Source: Aliiglaciecola sp. LCG003
Lineage (GTDB): Bacteria > Pseudomonadota > Gammaproteobacteria > Enterobacterales > Alteromonadaceae
DNA length: 64,000 nt
Reading direction: 5' to 3'
NCBI RefSeq assembly: GCF_030316135.1
Contig: NZ_CP128185.1
Location: 3,534,001 to 3,598,000, forward strand
This document shows positions 31,499 through 40,296 of this stretch, piece after piece; positions within the stretch are counted from its first letter, which is position 1; every line of letters starts with the position of its first letter. The translations under genes were made by a program, and so were the position numbers. The notes below the pieces were generated by a model, which saw only the letters and a program-made list of their open reading frames with translations, was not told the origin of the DNA and did not search any database.

Positions 31499-32572
31499 AT
31501 GATTGAACAAACATTATTTGGCCACATGCCCGATGGTCATCCCATAACGTCATATACTTTGACCAACCAAAATAACATGTCCGTTGAGGTATTAACTCTT
31601 GGGGCGACCATTAGAAGCTGGCAGTTGGGTGATCCCAAGCAAACCGATATCGTCTTAGGATTTGATTGTGTAGACGACTATCTAGCCGATCAAGGCTATT
31701 TAGGTCGCACCGTGGGTCGTTACGCGAACCGCATCGAAAACGGCCTATTTAAGATTGATGGAAACCCCATAAAGGTGAGTACAAACTTACAGGGAAACTC
31801 ATTGCATGGCGGAGTTGACGGCTTTCACAATAGAATTTGGACGGTAACAAAACAAGCCAATAGCGCAGAGCCATCGATCTGCTTGAGTCTTATCAGTGAA
31901 GATGGTGATCAAGGGTTTCCTGGTACCTTGTCGGTGGATGTTACCATGCAGTTGGACAAACATAATTGTTTGAGCATTGAATACCGGGCAATATCAAATC
32001 AAGATACGGTTTTTAATCCCACTCAGCATACCTATTTCAATCTAGCAGGGCATGATAGCGGCCAAGTTTTTGAGCAACTAATTAAAGTGCATGCAAGCCA
32101 TTATACTCCGGCAAACGAGCAAGCCATTCCAACCGGTGAACTAAAATCAGTGAAGGGTACCGCCTTTGATTTGCAGCATTTTACCAAATTGGGAACACTT
32201 ATTCACCAAGATGACGCACAGATAAAAGCAGCCAGTGGTCTAGATCATAACTGGTGCGTAGATGGATTTGATGCTGCACAACAGCACCTGCAATTAGCAG
32301 CAGAGGTCATTGAGCCGATCAGCGGCAGAAAGCTTATCGCCCGCACTACTATGCCCGGTGTGCAAGTATACACTGGCAACTTTATCGGCTCGGATCTGAT
32401 AGGTAAAAATGACCAACACTACTGTGCTCATCAGGGCTTTTGTATAGAGTCTCAATTCTATCCCAATAGTCCCAATGTTGCGCACTTTCCCAGTCCGATA
32501 TTGCGCGCGGGGCAGAGTTTCGTATCCACTACCTCTTATCAAATAATCGAGACTGAGGGCGACGTTGAATAA
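31499..32572 (+). CDS. galM: GalM-type aldose 1-epimerase
   Basis: 357 residues (E. coli GalM 346). It interconverts alpha and beta anomers of aldoses such as galactose and glucose. Motifs: LGATIRSWQ near the N-terminus, GRYANRIENGLFKIDG, NSLHGGVDGFHNRIW (catalytic/substrate His), NPTQHTYFNLAGH (second His), GLDHNWCVDG, and a C-terminal FCIESQFYPNSPN with the catalytic Glu. It lies 77 bp after glpK, possibly in one transcript, ending at the hairpin at 32652-32687. No other Leloir gene is adjacent. Confidence 0.93.
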   Translation: MIEQTLFGHMPDGHPITSYTLTNQNNMSVEVLTLGATIRSWQLGDPKQTDIVLGFDCVDDYLADQGYLGRTVGRYANRIENGLFKIDGNPIKVSTNLQGNSLHGGVDGFHNRIWTVTKQANSAEPSICLSLISEDGDQGFPGTLSVDVTMQLDKHNCLSIEYRAISNQDTVFNPTQHTYFNLAGHDSGQVFEQLIKVHASHYTPANEQAIPTGELKSVKGTAFDLQHFTKLGTLIHQDDAQIKAASGLDHNWCVDGFDAAQQHLQLAAEVIEPISGRKLIARTTMPGVQVYTGNFIGSDLIGKNDQHYCAHQGFCIESQFYPNSPNVAHFPSPILRAGQSFVSTTSYQIIETEGDVE

Positions 32573-32651
32573 CTGAATACGGCAATATATTGTCTGTGCA
32601 CCGCTTGTTTTTTAGTGGTTAGTGGTTTTTGAATTGTCGAAACGAGCTTAT

Positions 32652-32687
32652 AAAAAAGGCTGCTTGTGTAACACAAGCAGCCTTTTA
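32652..32687. terminator. Bidirectional terminator between galM and the SapC-family gene
   Basis: AAAAGGCTGCTTGTG and its complement CACAAGCAGCCTTTT form a stem of about 15 bp around a three-base loop, with an A-run on the left and T-run on the right. It ends the plus-strand glpK-galM unit and the minus-strand SapC-family gene, whose stop is about 60 bp to the right. Confidence 0.88.
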
Positions 32688-32748
32688 TCAATAACACTGA
32701 GTATTTCAACCTGTAACCAATCAAGAAATACGTAGAAGTGTAGGTATC

Positions 32749-33510
32749 TTAGTTAGCAGCAGGAGCTTGCGCTTTATCACCAACCAAACTTAATTGAATA
32801 CCGCGAATCGGTTTATCTGTGTTAGCAGATAATTGAACCAAGCGGTTAAGCTGTGCAAGTGACAACATAACAGTGTATATCGCACCTAAATAGCCGTTCT
32901 TTTTCAATTCTAGGATGGTTTCATCGCTTAGTTCATTAACACGCTTTTCATTTATGCTGAAAAGACCTGTCACATTGCGTTTTTCGCCCGTAGCGTATTG
33001 AACGTTCAATTGAACTTCATCTAAAAGCTCTAGCTCAACAATTCGTTTAACAAAACGTTGAGTGGCTAGTTCGCTATTGGCTACTTCACCTAGAAGATCT
33101 TGACGATTTTTCAAATATTCTGAAGGTTCGCCTTCAGCGGTAAACAGGCTTTCACCTTCATCACCCACCAACTCGCTGTTCTCATCGATAAACACACCTA
33201 ACTTATCGCCGTCAGGTCTTACATCGAAAGGAAAGCGTTGAATATTCAAAGGCATAACGTGGCCTTGCCATTTATCTTGGCTGAAATATAAATTGCTACT
33301 TGGCTCCAAACCTAACATCGCTATAGTGTGAAAGCTGCCGTTAGGTTGATCTTTAATAAAGATAATCGGCATGCAGCTAGCAATCTGAGCAAACTCACGC
33401 AATGTTGCCGATGCTAAATGGGTTTCTTTGGCGAATTCAAAGTTATGTTTAGTGTTAACTTTAAGGGCGCTATGTTTCTCTTTGTCTAATGGAATATAAT
33501 TCGTTTTCAT
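32749..33510 (-). CDS. SapC family protein
   Basis: 253 residues. The sequence matches the SapC family common in Alteromonadales and Caulobacterales, where it is often found by tryptophan halogenase and TonB receptor genes; its function there is not settled. Family features: YIPLDKEKHSALKVNT near the N-terminus, FAQIASCMPIIFIKD, NLYFSQDKWQGHVMPLNIQRFPFDV, and a C-terminal half with IYTVMLSLAQLNRLVQL. No signal peptide or membrane segment is seen. The frame is open to 33597, but the ATG at 33508-33510 gives the usual MKTNYIPLD start. Halogenase and TonB-receptor partners are not adjacent. A terminator follows. Confidence 0.85.
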   Translation of the reverse strand: MKTNYIPLDKEKHSALKVNTKHNFEFAKETHLASATLREFAQIASCMPIIFIKDQPNGSFHTIAMLGLEPSSNLYFSQDKWQGHVMPLNIQRFPFDVRPDGDKLGVFIDENSELVGDEGESLFTAEGEPSEYLKNRQDLLGEVANSELATQRFVKRIVELELLDEVQLNVQYATGEKRNVTGLFSINEKRVNELSDETILELKKNGYLGAIYTVMLSLAQLNRLVQLSANTDKPIRGIQLSLVGDKAQAPAAN

Positions 33511-33913
33511 TAAATCTTGTCTCTTTTTTAATAATGCTCCGTGAAGAATCCCATGACGGAGTCTGGAATCACTCTCTGGCCCTAAGTTAAATAGCAAACT
33601 CTATAGTTTGACCAAAATAAAGGGTCACCTTGGGCGAGAAGGTCAGCAAGTATCATTTATTTGCGCAACGAAGTCACCACCCAAAATAGTAAATTTGCAA
33701 ATAGATTGTTAAAAATAAGTGTTTATTGTGCTTTTTTCACCCAACACCTACTTAGTGATGAAACTCAGACATGCACCGCGGTAGAATTCAGCAAATTTAA
33801 CTAATCAAAATCACCGCTAGTTCCGCTGCACACCTCACAATGCAGGTATACCAAGCCAAGGTGCTAGACAACCTTGCTTTAACTTGATTGATTAACTAAG
33901 CACAAAAGCCAAC
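33511..33913. other. Intergenic region between SapC-family gene and glpD (403 bp)
   Basis: It should hold the promoter of the SapC-family gene, which reads leftward. A small hairpin, CAAGGT and ACCTTG around an 8-base loop (33857-33876), lies about 40 bp after the glpD stop but has no T-run on the minus strand, so it is a weak terminator candidate at most. I see no gene. Confidence 0.5.
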
Positions 33914-35527
33914 TCACGTATTATCCAGTGATGCGATATATTCTTGCAATTTGGCTTCGGCTTCATCGCCAAATAGAATGTCACAAGCTTCGCGCAATCC
34001 CGGCGCATTGAGGATATCCTGTTTGCGAACAACCAGTGATATCTTAGCCCGGCGACGCAGAAAATCTTCGAGTTTAGTGACCATTTCGCGATCCGCAGCA
34101 TGCTCGATTTCAACTCTGAGGTACTCACTATTTTTTATCAGTAACTCGCCCATTTGCGGATTTTCCCGAATTTTTTCTAGCATGTTGATTGCGTTACGCC
34201 CATATCGCCGCCAAAATCGTTGCGTTAAGGGTTCAGATGAGCTTGCAGGGGTGAGTTCATCCAAGTTCATAAGTTTTGCCCGATGGTAAAATTCCCGTTT
34301 GATGAAGTCATTGGGCTCACCGTACCACTTATGATTTTTGAAAGGTAAGTCGATGCCAAAACTGGCAACAAATTCAGCCACCTCATCACCCACGTTAAGG
34401 CAGTCAGTCAGTTTGCCACCGAATATAGACATATATTTACTGTCGTGATCCACATCGATGGCGTGCTTACGGGATAATTGCACCCAATCGGCTTTGCCTC
34501 CCTGCCCTTTGATAGCAAGGGGTCTTACCCCACATCGCTGGGCGATAACATCCTCTTTAGTTAATGGTTTATCTAACGCCAGCAACTTGTTCACGTTCGA
34601 CAAAATAAAATCGCGGTCGGCATCGGTTACTTGGGTATAAGGTTGATCCACTTGGGTATCTGTTGTACCTATACAGGTTTTCGGACCCATAGGGATTATG
34701 AAAAACAATCGACCATCATCAGCAAAAAAGGTCAGCACTTTATTACTTTGGGTAATCCGGTCAACAATCAGATGAATGCCTTTGGAAAATACATGATGGT
34801 GTTCGGTTTGTTGATGATTTATCTGGTTAACTTGATCCACAAAGGGTCCAGTGGCATTGATCATTGCTTTGCTGCGAATTTGAATGGTCTCACCGCTGAT
34901 TTCATCTTTGGCCTGCGCAAGCCAGTTATCCCCTTCTCGTGTGGCTGCAGTTAGACTCACATAGTTGGCCGCAATACAGCCATAACTCATGCTAGAACGA
35001 ATAAAGTTGAAGACAAATCGCGCATCATTGTCGTACAGATAGCAATCAGAGTACTCAAACCCCCCGGCAGTGTTGGTGGTATCAACTAAGGGTTCCATTG
35101 CCTTGATTTTTTTGGCTGACATATAGGTTGGCATACGGGTGAAGAAGCGGCCCATAATCCAGTATAAAATGGTGCCCATAAAAACAAACCATGGCGGGAA
35201 GCGGAAACCGTTTTGAATACTGGTAAAAAAGCGTATCTCTTTCACCGTAGAGGGGTAACTGCGCATTAAATGATTACGGCTTTTGCATAATTTATTCACC
35301 AATGCATATTCATGGCTCTCTAAATATTTGATCCCCCCCCAAGCTAAGTTTGATGAATTTGAACTGGTGAATCCAGCAAAGTCACCTTTATCAATTAGGG
35401 CAACCTTGACTCCTTTGGCCGCAAGTGCTGCTGCAGAAACTGCACCATTAATTCCCCCTCCCACAATTAATACGTCAAATACATTTTGAGGAAGCTTTGC
35501 AATGTTGCTTTTTCTAAGGTTAGTCAT
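33914..35527 (-). CDS. glpD: Aerobic glycerol-3-phosphate dehydrogenase/oxidase
   Basis: 537 residues (E. coli GlpD 501). An FAD enzyme that oxidises sn-glycerol 3-phosphate to dihydroxyacetone phosphate, feeding electrons to quinone at the inner membrane. The FAD-binding motif is VLIVGGGINGAVSAAALAAKG (about 20-40), followed by SSNSSNLAWGGIKYLES, INATGPFVDQVNQ, and IPMGPKTCIGTTDTQ. The C-terminal helical domain is also present. A short hydrophobic stretch (PPWFVFMGTILYWIMG, about 118-133) could aid membrane contact. It completes, with glpK, the route from glycerol to DHAP, although the two are separated by galM and the SapC-family gene and read in opposite directions. Confidence 0.9.
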   Translation of the reverse strand: MTNLRKSNIAKLPQNVFDVLIVGGGINGAVSAAALAAKGVKVALIDKGDFAGFTSSNSSNLAWGGIKYLESHEYALVNKLCKSRNHLMRSYPSTVKEIRFFTSIQNGFRFPPWFVFMGTILYWIMGRFFTRMPTYMSAKKIKAMEPLVDTTNTAGGFEYSDCYLYDNDARFVFNFIRSSMSYGCIAANYVSLTAATREGDNWLAQAKDEISGETIQIRSKAMINATGPFVDQVNQINHQQTEHHHVFSKGIHLIVDRITQSNKVLTFFADDGRLFFIIPMGPKTCIGTTDTQVDQPYTQVTDADRDFILSNVNKLLALDKPLTKEDVIAQRCGVRPLAIKGQGGKADWVQLSRKHAIDVDHDSKYMSIFGGKLTDCLNVGDEVAEFVASFGIDLPFKNHKWYGEPNDFIKREFYHRAKLMNLDELTPASSSEPLTQRFWRRYGRNAINMLEKIRENPQMGELLIKNSEYLRVEIEHAADREMVTKLEDFLRRRAKISLVVRKQDILNAPGLREACDILFGDEAEAKLQEYIASLDNT

Positions 35528-35751
35528 GATATTTTCTTGGTAAGTTTCACTGTTTAGGTTATCAAACAGGCGCTATTTCATTATAGGCTATCGCGTGTTT
35601 AGAGAATATTGAACAGATCAGCCTCTATTCGCAATAACCCTTCAGATAAAAACACTGCACATTATTTGAGTTCAACAGCTTAACACTAAGTAGAATACAT
35701 TATAGGATAGGCTGAATTAGATCCTAAGCACAGCATCAAGGAATTTACAGT

Positions 35752-36960
35752 ATGAAACAACTACTATGGATAAGTGTAGCATTGGCGTTGAGCGGCAATG
35801 TTAGCGCCCAAACAAAAACCTATACGGCATCTGACAAAGCAATTAAGTTGGCCCAGAGCATGATTCTGGTGGATGGTCATATTGACGTCCCCTACCGCTT
35901 ACAAGAAAAATGGGTTGACGTGACCAAGGCTACTGCCGACGGTGACTTTGATTATCCACGGGCTAAAGCCGGCGGTTTGAACGCTCCCTTTATGTCTATT
36001 TACATCCCAGCTTCACTAGATAGCTCAGCTCAATCTACTGCACTGGCGCATCAATTAATCGACTATGTTGAAGCCATCGTGGGTCGGGCACCGGAGAAGT
36101 TTGCGATTGCCAAGACAGTTGCAGATGTGGAAGCCCAATTTGCCAAAGGTCTAATTTCACTGCCCATGGGAATGGAGAATGGCTCACCGATTCAAGGTAG
36201 CTTAGATAATCTAAGACAGTTTTATCAACGAGGCATTCGCTATATCACCTTGGCCCACTCCATGAGCAACCATATTTCAGACTCCTCTTATGATTTACGC
36301 CGCAAGTGGAAAGGACTCAGTCCATTTGGTAAACAACTGGTACCAGAAATGAACAAATTAGGCATCATGGTTGATATATCCCATGTGTCCGATGCCGCAT
36401 TCTATCAAGCCATTGAATTGAGTAGCGCGCCTGTCATCGCCTCCCATTCTTCCCTGCGCAGCTTTACGCCGGGATTCGAGCGCAATATGGATGACGATAT
36501 GCTCAAAGCTCTTGCCGCAAATGGAGGGGTCATTATGATTAACTTTGGCTCGACTTTCGTTGATCAGCAATCTCGGGCGTGGCGCACCAAATTATCAGCC
36601 CAACGAGATATCGTTAAGCAACAACATGGCGAAGATAGTGCTGAATTTAAGGACTATGAAGCGAAGTACCGGCAAGCAGCGCCATTCCCCTATGCAAATG
36701 TCGACACTGTCATTGAACATATTGAACACGTAGTCAAACTGGTCGGTATCGATCATGTTGGACTTGGTTCTGACTATGATGGAGTGGGTGATTCATTGCC
36801 GGTTGGATTGAAAGATGTGTCTAGTTACCCCAATTTGGTTCAAGGCTTATTAGATAAAGGCTACAGTGAAGCAGACATCGACAAAATTCTCGGCAAAAAC
36901 TTGCTTAGAGTGTGGCGTCAGGTTGAACAAGTAGCAGCCCAAAGCAAATCCAAAGTATAA
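35752..36960 (+). CDS. Secreted membrane dipeptidase (peptidase M19 family)
   Basis: 402 residues. A signal peptide (residues 1-19, ending VSAQ) directs it to the periplasm or outside. The M19 renal-dipeptidase metal ligands are all visible: VDGHIDVPY (HxD), GMENGS (Glu), MVDISHVSD (His), IASHSSLR (His), and GLGSDYDGVG (Asp). The family hydrolyses dipeptides, including some D-amino-acid peptides and beta-lactams. It is a single gene with 12 bp between its stop and the convergent exonuclease gene. Confidence 0.95.
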   Translation: MKQLLWISVALALSGNVSAQTKTYTASDKAIKLAQSMILVDGHIDVPYRLQEKWVDVTKATADGDFDYPRAKAGGLNAPFMSIYIPASLDSSAQSTALAHQLIDYVEAIVGRAPEKFAIAKTVADVEAQFAKGLISLPMGMENGSPIQGSLDNLRQFYQRGIRYITLAHSMSNHISDSSYDLRRKWKGLSPFGKQLVPEMNKLGIMVDISHVSDAAFYQAIELSSAPVIASHSSLRSFTPGFERNMDDDMLKALAANGGVIMINFGSTFVDQQSRAWRTKLSAQRDIVKQQHGEDSAEFKDYEAKYRQAAPFPYANVDTVIEHIEHVVKLVGIDHVGLGSDYDGVGDSLPVGLKDVSSYPNLVQGLLDKGYSEADIDKILGKNLLRVWRQVEQVAAQSKSKV

Positions 36961-36972
36961 ATGAATATTGAG

Positions 36973-37488
36973 TCAAAATATTGGGGCTGATTGAGGCAAA
37001 AGTTGGGTATGCATATACACACTCTGGATCAGTTCCGCATCGCTGCTGGCGCGGTGCCTATGGCACTGCGTTGCGGCGCAAATCACCTCTTGGCTTTCAT
37101 ACCAATTGTCCATCTGTTGTTGCGATAAGATATTTTCTAATGGACTGAGAGTGAATTTCATCGGCATTCTGGCCGCATAAAATAGTTTTATCATCCATGG
37201 GTAGTCGACCACCCAACCATCAGAATAAACAGTTTGGCCCAACAGCAATTGATTTAGCTCAGCACATATTTGCGTAGGAGCATGACCATGCAGTTCGAGC
37301 ATCTCTCGGGATATCCCATGCAAGTTTTCAGCTTCTTCAGACCAGTGCTGCCAGTCTTCTTCGGGTTTAATCAAGCGACAATACTTCTGTGACAAAAAGG
37401 TCATCACGCCAACCTCTATAGGATAACTGACACTGCCAAATCCACTTGCTTCAATATCAATGATTGTTGGAGTTAATATTTTATTAAT
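36973..37488 (-). CDS. DEDDh 3'-5' exonuclease (DnaQ/RNase T-like) with probable ATT start
   Basis: The first ATG/GTG of the frame (37407) lies inside the fold, after exonuclease motif I. Reading upstream in the same frame gives PTIIDIEASGFGSVSYPIEVG, which supplies the catalytic Asp and Glu (codons 37456-37458 and 37450-37452). Motif II YSDGWVVDYPWMIKLF and motif III HRASSDAEL (H-x4-D) complete a DEDDh site. The frame stays open to 37548 with no ATG, GTG, TTG or CTG. ATT at 37486-37488 has GAGG eight bases upstream and gives a 171-residue protein. An out-of-frame ATG at 37500-37502 ends after nine codons, so an indel frameshift is the alternative. The substrate is unknown. Confidence 0.75.
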   Translation of the reverse strand: MNKILTPTIIDIEASGFGSVSYPIEVGVMTFLSQKYCRLIKPEEDWQHWSEEAENLHGISREMLELHGHAPTQICAELNQLLLGQTVYSDGWVVDYPWMIKLFYAARMPMKFTLSPLENILSQQQMDNWYESQEVICAATQCHRHRASSDAELIQSVYMHTQLLPQSAPIF

Positions 37489-37630
37489 AAACGACGCCTC
37501 ATAATGACTATGCTTAAAATATATTAGAAGATTGGCGTTTCTGCCTATTTATTTAAAAAATTTAAACATATATGTAATAAAAACTCCCAGGCATAGACTA
37601 CTAGTTCATAACTAGGCCACGGACTTCGCC

Positions 37631-38590
37631 ATGCTAGCTGTGCAATCATTATCAAAAAGTTATCAACAAAAACGGGTTTTAAGTGACATTTCGTTCACCA
37701 TTGAACCAGGAGAAATCGTCGCGCTATTAGGAGCCAACGGCTCAGGCAAGACCACCACCATACAATCCATTTGTGGCTTGATTGAGTTTGATTCTGGTCA
37801 AATCGAGTTTGATGGAATATCAATAGGAAAAGACCCTAAATATCTAGCCCATATTGGAGCCGTTCTAGGCGGTAGTAGAAATACAAACTGGCGCTTAACC
37901 GCCAGTCAAAATGCGCAATATTTTGCGGCATTAAGGGGCTTTGGCGGCAATAAAATCACACAAACTATCGCAACCTTAGAGCAACGTCTCGGTTTACAAC
38001 AATATCACCATCAGGAGGTACTAAAACTATCTACTGGCAATAAGCAAAAGGCTGCATTGCTTTGTGCTTTAGCTTATTCGCCAAAATTATTATTACTGGA
38101 TGAGCCCACCCTAGGTTTAGACTTTGAGACAGTCTCAGAGTTACAAAACATCATCAGACAACAGTCCAAAGATTTACAGCAAGGCTTTTTGATTACCTCC
38201 CATGATTTAGCTTTCATCGATAAAATATGTCAAAAAGTTTTAGTCATTAACGACGGTAAACTGGCCTTTAATGGTAGTATTGAACAGCTGAAAAAGACCT
38301 TGTACTCCTATTCTATGTGCATCAAAGTTGAGCAAGCTGAGCTACAAAACGTCTTTCACGCGGCACAGGAAAAGTGTCACGGTCATTTCAAACACTACCA
38401 ACAGCAAGACAGTGTCATTATTGAATATGAACATAGCGAACAAGTCATGCCATTGCTCGCGTGGCTGCATAATTGCAAGATAATGTTGCTGGATTTAACC
38501 ATGACCCCCATCTCAATCGAAGACGCCTATCACTCTTTAAATATCGATTCGGCTGCCCGCGAAGCCCGATTAGGCGAGGTTGCAGCATGA
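37631..38590 (+). CDS. ABC transporter ATP-binding protein
   Basis: 319 residues. The nucleotide-binding domain covers about residues 1-225: Walker A GANGSGKTTT (about 35-44), signature LSTGNKQK (a variant of LSGGQ), Walker B LLLLDEPTLGLD and switch His in ITSHDLAF. About 90 C-terminal residues form an accessory domain. It overlaps the permease gene by 4 bp (ATGA), so the two form an ABC-2-type export pair. The substrate cannot be told from sequence; family members export polysaccharides, drugs or antibiotics. It starts 140 bp beyond the divergent exonuclease gene. Confidence 0.92.
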   Translation: MLAVQSLSKSYQQKRVLSDISFTIEPGEIVALLGANGSGKTTTIQSICGLIEFDSGQIEFDGISIGKDPKYLAHIGAVLGGSRNTNWRLTASQNAQYFAALRGFGGNKITQTIATLEQRLGLQQYHHQEVLKLSTGNKQKAALLCALAYSPKLLLLDEPTLGLDFETVSELQNIIRQQSKDLQQGFLITSHDLAFIDKICQKVLVINDGKLAFNGSIEQLKKTLYSYSMCIKVEQAELQNVFHAAQEKCHGHFKHYQQQDSVIIEYEHSEQVMPLLAWLHNCKIMLLDLTMTPISIEDAYHSLNIDSAAREARLGEVAA

Positions 38591-39351
38591 GTTGGTTATT
38601 ATTATTGAGCAATGAAGTTAAATTGCAGTGGTTCGATATGCGCCAATATTGGTTTGAAACTGTCACCAGTCTGACGGTGATGTGCGTGATGTTCATTGGG
38701 CTGTTCTTGGGGGTTAAATCCTTTTTGCTAGAATCCCCCGAAGGAACATCCCTAGACGGCTTGTTGTTTGGCTTCTTACTGTGGAGCTACGCCACAACCT
38801 GTTATATGACATCAACCCGCACCGTGGTTGAAGATACTCAAAAAGGTTACTTAGAACAGTTATTCCTGTGCCCTAAGGGGTTTACGTCCATCCTGTTTGC
38901 CAAAGCCTTAGTCGATGTAACTTTAGGGCTACTTTACACCACCATCTTTGCCTATTTAACCATGTGGTTAACCGGTAATTGGATTGATATCAATTTTGCC
39001 CTATTCTACGCTGCACTTTTATTGGGTGCTCCCTCTTTGATTGGCCTGGGGTTAATTGTCAGTGGTTTAGCACTGGTCTTTAAACGTGTCGAGACTGTGG
39101 GACAAATCCTCACGTTATTTTTGATAGGATTGGTGGCCATAGATGGCCTACCAATTGGACCCGCCAGTTTACTACCCTTCACCCCAAGTGTGTCTTTGGC
39201 TCGCGGCTGGGTGCTTGAACATAGCGTATTTTCTGCCAGTGATATCTTGCTGGTAGTGGCGAATTCCGCAATCTATTTCGCTATTGGGATTTTGGTTTTC
39301 AAAAAAGCAGAAAAGATTGCCAAACGAAAGAATCTTATTGGTCAGTACTGA
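38587..39351 (+). CDS. ABC-2 type transporter permease
   Basis: 254 residues with about six membrane segments: VTSLTVMCVMFIGLFLGV (about 26-44), a segment near 58-75, then ALVDVTLGLLYTTIFAYLTMW, FALFYAALLLGAPSLIGLGLIVSGLAL, ILTLFLIGLVAIDGL and SDILLVVANSAIYFAIGILVF. The pattern fits the membrane half of an ABC-2 exporter. The frame is open upstream, but the ATG at 38587-38589 overlaps the ATPase stop and begins MSWLLLLSNEVKLQW, so this is the start. It is followed by the convergent DUF4190 gene. Confidence 0.9.
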   Translation: MSWLLLLSNEVKLQWFDMRQYWFETVTSLTVMCVMFIGLFLGVKSFLLESPEGTSLDGLLFGFLLWSYATTCYMTSTRTVVEDTQKGYLEQLFLCPKGFTSILFAKALVDVTLGLLYTTIFAYLTMWLTGNWIDINFALFYAALLLGAPSLIGLGLIVSGLALVFKRVETVGQILTLFLIGLVAIDGLPIGPASLLPFTPSVSLARGWVLEHSVFSASDILLVVANSAIYFAIGILVFKKAEKIAKRKNLIGQY

Positions 39352-39390
39352 GCTTTGGCCTAAGTAGAAATGATTATTTCCCTAAGCAAT

Positions 39391-39858
39391 TTAAAACATG
39401 CTTAGAAATATACTTGAGCCAAATACTAACAAGATCAAAAGTGTCATTACCACACCTAGATAGCCGGTAATTAAGCCGGCTAGCGCCAAGCCGTCTCCTT
39501 CGATTTGGTTTTCACTTTTACGAATTTGCGAACGGGCGATATGCCCAAATATTACGGCAAGCAATGAGCCAAAAAAGAACAACCCCAAGATCCCAAAGAG
39601 TAAAGATAACACCGCCAATACCGAGGTGGTTCGGTGCATCGAAGGATGCTCGGTTATTTCTACTTTGGAGGACTGTACCTGCAGTGCATAAATATTGGCG
39701 ACTTGTCCGCCATTAAACTCGTAATCAACCTGCATACCGACCGTGGGCTCAACGCTACTGCGCCACTGGTCCATCGAAATATCATGGCGCGCTCCAGTGT
39801 CGCCACTTATAACTAATTGCCCCAGAATTGAATCAAAATCGAGAATTGTCCCTTTCAT
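39391..39858 (-). CDS. DUF4190-domain membrane protein
   Basis: 155 residues. The first 65 residues look like a small soluble beta domain ([20 protein letters not shown]), resembling the cold-shock/OB-like N-termini seen in some paralogues. The C-terminal part has two membrane segments with the DUF4190 pattern: [29 protein letters not shown] and [19 protein letters not shown]. The function of DUF4190 is unknown. The gene stands alone, convergent with the ABC permease. Confidence 0.85.
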   Translation of the reverse strand: MKGTILDFDSILGQLVISGDTGARHDISMDQWRSSVEPTVGMQVDYEFNGGQVANIYALQVQSSKVEITEHPSMHRTTSVLAVLSLLFGILGLFFFGSLLAVIFGHIARSQIRKSENQIEGDGLALAGLITGYLGVVMTLLILLVFGSSIFLSMF

Positions 39859-40296
39859 ACTGCTATATCCTACTGCTGCTGAGTCTGTTGCGAGTGCAAA
39901 TCAAAATATACTCCCCTGGCAAAAACAATAATTTTCGCAACTAATGGGATTTCCGCAATATGATAACTTAGTTATTGAGTTTTTTTAAGTTCAGATGGTT
40001 GGTCTTGAGGAGCTAGCCATACCTTTGGACTATAGATGAATTTTGACCAGTACCGAGCTGTCAATGCTTGGCGTAAATTGGGCCAATGAGATGTGGCTAA
40101 CCACATGATAATTCCGTGGTCAGCTGTATTCATAGTGTGGGTCGGTTTCCCGGGTTGGGGGCTCGCACAATGATGAAGTCATTCCCCCCACAGGTAGAAT
40201 TTTCATGTAGGTTGTAAAATTTACACGTTAGAAGCGACTCAAGTAACCCGACCCTACTGGTAAAGAACCCTTTAAACTAACAGCCCTTTTCCGCGC
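39859..40296. other. Intergenic region (438 bp) with a possible small coding remnant
   Basis: It contains the promoter side of the DUF4190 gene and the 3' side of the metalloprotease-like gene. At 40036-40173 (plus) a 17-codon ORF ends in TGA and continues in the same frame for 27 codons of protein-like, hydrophobic sequence (MIIPWSAVFIVWVGFPGWG). This may be a decayed gene piece; I could not identify it. Confidence 0.35.

Noticed and set aside
36973-37407. Short version of the exonuclease starting at GTG 37407
   Set aside because: It would lack exonuclease motif I; the upstream in-frame sequence clearly encodes it.
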